The position numbers and the translations under genes were made by a program. Source: Helicobacter sp. MIT 05-5293 (GTDB taxonomy: Bacteria; Campylobacterota; Campylobacteria; Campylobacterales; Helicobacteraceae). Taken from it: a stretch of 64,000 nucleotides of DNA. The stretch covers positions 1-64,000 of the forward strand of contig NZ_JROZ02000005.1 in NCBI RefSeq assembly GCF_000765665.2, written 5' to 3'. The notes beneath the pieces are model-generated. The model did no database searches. It saw only the letters and a program-made list of their open reading frames with translations, and was not told the origin of the DNA. Shown in pieces: positions 63,494-64,000 of the stretch; positions within the stretch are counted from its first letter, which is position 1; every line of letters starts with the position of its first letter.

Positions 63494-64000
63494 ATGAAAA
63501 CGACACTGAAGACAAACTTTCTTGCTTTAGCCTTATGCCTAAGCTTAGGATTTAATGAGGCTAGGGCAAATATGCCTGTGATTGACATTAGCTCAATCGC
63601 ACAATCAATCCTAAGCTACACGCAACAGATTCAAGAATTTGTCAAATACGAAGCAGAGCTACGTGCTATGGGTATCGATACCGGCAGGGTAGGAAGTATC
63701 CTGCAAAAGATTGATAATATCGGCAACAATATCATCAATGGCATCAACAATACTGATTTTGACAACCCCTACGCTCTACTATTTGAGAAAATCAATGAGC
63801 ATTGTGAGTTTTTAAAAAAACACGATCTATTCAAACAAGAAAGTGATCTTGCAGAAAAAGCTTATGAAGACAAAGAATATAATGAGCAGTTTGCACAATC
63901 ATTTGCCTGCACAGATACACTTAATAAGCCTATCACCATGATTGGGCTTAAAGATGAACTCAAAAAACAAGCAAACGAATTCCTTAAAAATAAGGACTAT
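63494..64000 (+). CDS. virB5: VirB5/TrbJ-like T4SS protein, 3' partial
   Basis: The frame is open from the ATG at 63494 (AAGGAG at 63483-63488) to the window edge, 169 codons. A signal peptide (about 1-26, ending at NEARA) precedes a helical mature part that starts MPVIDISSIAQSILSYTQQIQEFVKYEAELRAMG, a layout typical of VirB5/TrbJ minor pilin proteins. Two cysteines occur near residues 105 and 137. Its divergent position beside virB2-virB11, which lacks virB5 and virB6, supports the assignment. Confidence 0.72.
   Translation, partial: MKTTLKTNFLALALCLSLGFNEARANMPVIDISSIAQSILSYTQQIQEFVKYEAELRAMGIDTGRVGSILQKIDNIGNNIINGINNTDFDNPYALLFEKINEHCEFLKKHDLFKQESDLAEKAYEDKEYNEQFAQSFACTDTLNKPITMIGLKDELKKQANEFLKNKDY

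Noticed and set aside
1-64000. tRNA, rRNA, insertion sequence or prophage genes
   Set aside because: I saw no tRNA-like cloverleaf with a TTCGANTC arm, no rRNA stretch, no transposase and no phage structural genes in the window.

Overview
The window looks like a piece of an enterohepatic-type Helicobacter chromosome (Campylobacterota). The evidence is moderately low G+C, dense operons and several gene blocks in the order I recall from Helicobacter pylori: rsmE / small membrane protein / hemH / thioredoxin-like lipoprotein / ccsBA; an M23 peptidase / minC / lpxC / tsaB / thrB / ylxR / infB; rpoN / lptB / tsaE / dnaX; bamA / mqnC / M16 protein. Futalosine-pathway menaquinone synthesis (mqnC), a three-gene bc1 complex with a dihaem cytochrome c1 and a fused CcsBA cytochrome c synthase fit the same group. 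The species is not determined.

Layout. 0-2 kb: 3' part of a TonB-dependent receptor. 2-8.7 kb (minus strand): envelope and metabolic genes (M16 homologue, mqnC, bamA, tyrA, rsmE, a membrane protein). 8.8-15.3 kb (plus): hemH, a thioredoxin-like lipoprotein, ccsBA and an AsmA-like protein. 15.4-17.7 kb (minus): bcp, lpxK, nadE. 17.8-20.8 kb: petABC. 20.8-23.7 kb: a selenium-handling group (yedE, yedF, cysteine-desulfurase/selenocysteine-lyase-like, DUF3343). 23.7-25 kb: a sulfotransferase-like gene interrupted at an 11-G tract, so it reads as switched off by slipped-strand phase variation. 25-27 kb: yceI, lolD-like ATPase, dedA-like. 27-34 kb (minus): infB to the M23 peptidase. 34.6-46.6 kb: ankyrin protein, malic enzyme, uppS, an acetyltransferase, a solitary N6-adenine methylase, flgF, an ABC-2 permease, glyS, a lysozyme-like protein, tsf and rpsB. 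46.7-49 kb: a decayed restriction-modification cluster (two damaged methylases around an HNH protein) between rpsB and rpoN. 49-54 kb: rpoN, lptB, tsaE, dnaX, a TRIC-family channel. 54.1 kb: flgG.

55-64 kb holds a type IV secretion locus: a minus-strand operon virB2-3-4-7-8-9-10-11, including a 43-residue virB7-like lipoprotein, and divergent plus-strand genes for a small secreted protein and a VirB5/TrbJ-like protein that runs off the window. VirB10 carries an unusual array of short 'D-x-x-G-N-P-I' repeats, VirB8 has a perfect 30-bp in-frame tandem duplication at its N terminus, and the virB11 start looks frame-disturbed.

Two window-wide signals stand out. The hexamer GATTCT/AGAATC is several-fold commoner than chance by hand count and repeatedly forms the two arms of inverted repeats at gene ends, an arrangement like that of DNA uptake sequences in other naturally competent bacteria. 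The two flagellar rod genes, flgF and flgG, are each preceded by a GG-N10-GC sigma-54-type promoter, and the sigma-54 gene itself lies between them.
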